Positions 13,613 to 13,671 of a stretch of DNA of 13,671 bases are shown piece by piece; the first letter of the stretch is position 1; every line of letters begins with the position of its first letter. The stretch spans positions 2,781 to 16,451 of the forward strand of contig DMCH01000093.1 in the NCBI GenBank assembly GCA_003446775.1. The letters run 5' to 3'. Both the position numbers and the translations under genes were made by a program. Source of the DNA: Chloroflexota bacterium (GTDB taxonomy: Bacteria; Chloroflexota; Dormibacteria; Dormibacterales; Dormibacteraceae). The notes under the pieces are model-generated. The model was not told the origin of the DNA, ran no database searches, and worked only from the letters and a program-made list of their open reading frames with translations.

Positions 13613-13671
13613 ATGAGATCAGAGGTGGTCTTCCCGGGGTCGACTGATGCATCGGCGGTCGAAATCCTACC
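13613..13671 (+). CDS. 5' end of an unidentified gene running off the window
   Basis: ATG 13613 is preceded by GGGGAG at 13600-13605, an excellent Shine-Dalgarno at 7 bp spacing, and stays open to the window end (19 codons, MRSEVVFPGSTDASAVEIL). EVVFPGSTD faintly recalls the start of FAD-linked oxidases, which have VVFPxSTEEV, but this is too short to assign. It is divergent from the methyltransferase. Confidence 0.5.
   Translation, partial: MRSEVVFPGSTDASAVEIL

Overview
The window is GC-rich DNA from a bacterium with very compact operons. Genes overlap by a few bases, GTG starts are common and the tRNA encodes its CCA end. A soil or sediment lineage of the Chloroflexota, Dormibacterota or Actinomycetota type would fit, but no gene here fixes the taxon.

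Region 1 (1-5120, + strand) reads as one operon. It has the end of livH, then livM, livG and livF (a branched-chain amino-acid-type ABC importer). A MaoC-type hydratase, an acyl-CoA dehydrogenase and a CitE-type CoA-ester lyase follow. The last three resemble the leucine/itaconate block of Mycobacterium tuberculosis (Rv2498c-Rv2500c). The operon probably imports a branched or dicarboxylic substrate and processes its CoA ester.

Region 2 (5172-8439) is a small island in tRNA-Asn(GTT). The intact tRNA is at the left. An exact 46-bp copy of its 3' end lies 3192 bp downstream, as expected for attL/attR. The cargo is a serine-protease-like gene cut off before its catalytic serine, a C-terminal scrap of an Nramp metal transporter, an undecaprenol/diacylglycerol kinase and an aquaporin. 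No integrase is visible.

Region 3 (8440-9086) holds a truncated IS481-like element with a four-copy repeat array at its left end, followed by unassigned sequence.

Region 4 (9087-12012, + strand) is the cell-division cluster ftsE-ftsX plus a secreted coiled-coil M23 (LytM) peptidase. FtsEX would gate the peptidase for septal peptidoglycan cleavage. A 24-bp duplication gives ftsE two GTG starts with the same upstream sequence.

Region 5 (12013-12841) is decayed DNA. It has a shrunken tRNA-like scar directly after the peptidase gene, two gene remnants (a beta-sandwich-like fragment and a TolB/PD40 propeller fragment), and a 134-bp element bounded by 14-bp inverted repeats.

Region 6 (12833-13671) has a class I SAM-dependent methyltransferase on the minus strand and, divergently, the start of a + strand gene that runs off the window.

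I see no new defence or biosynthetic system. The most interesting structures are the tRNA-Asn island, the two other tRNA-derived or repeat-bounded pieces, and the FtsEX-peptidase start region.
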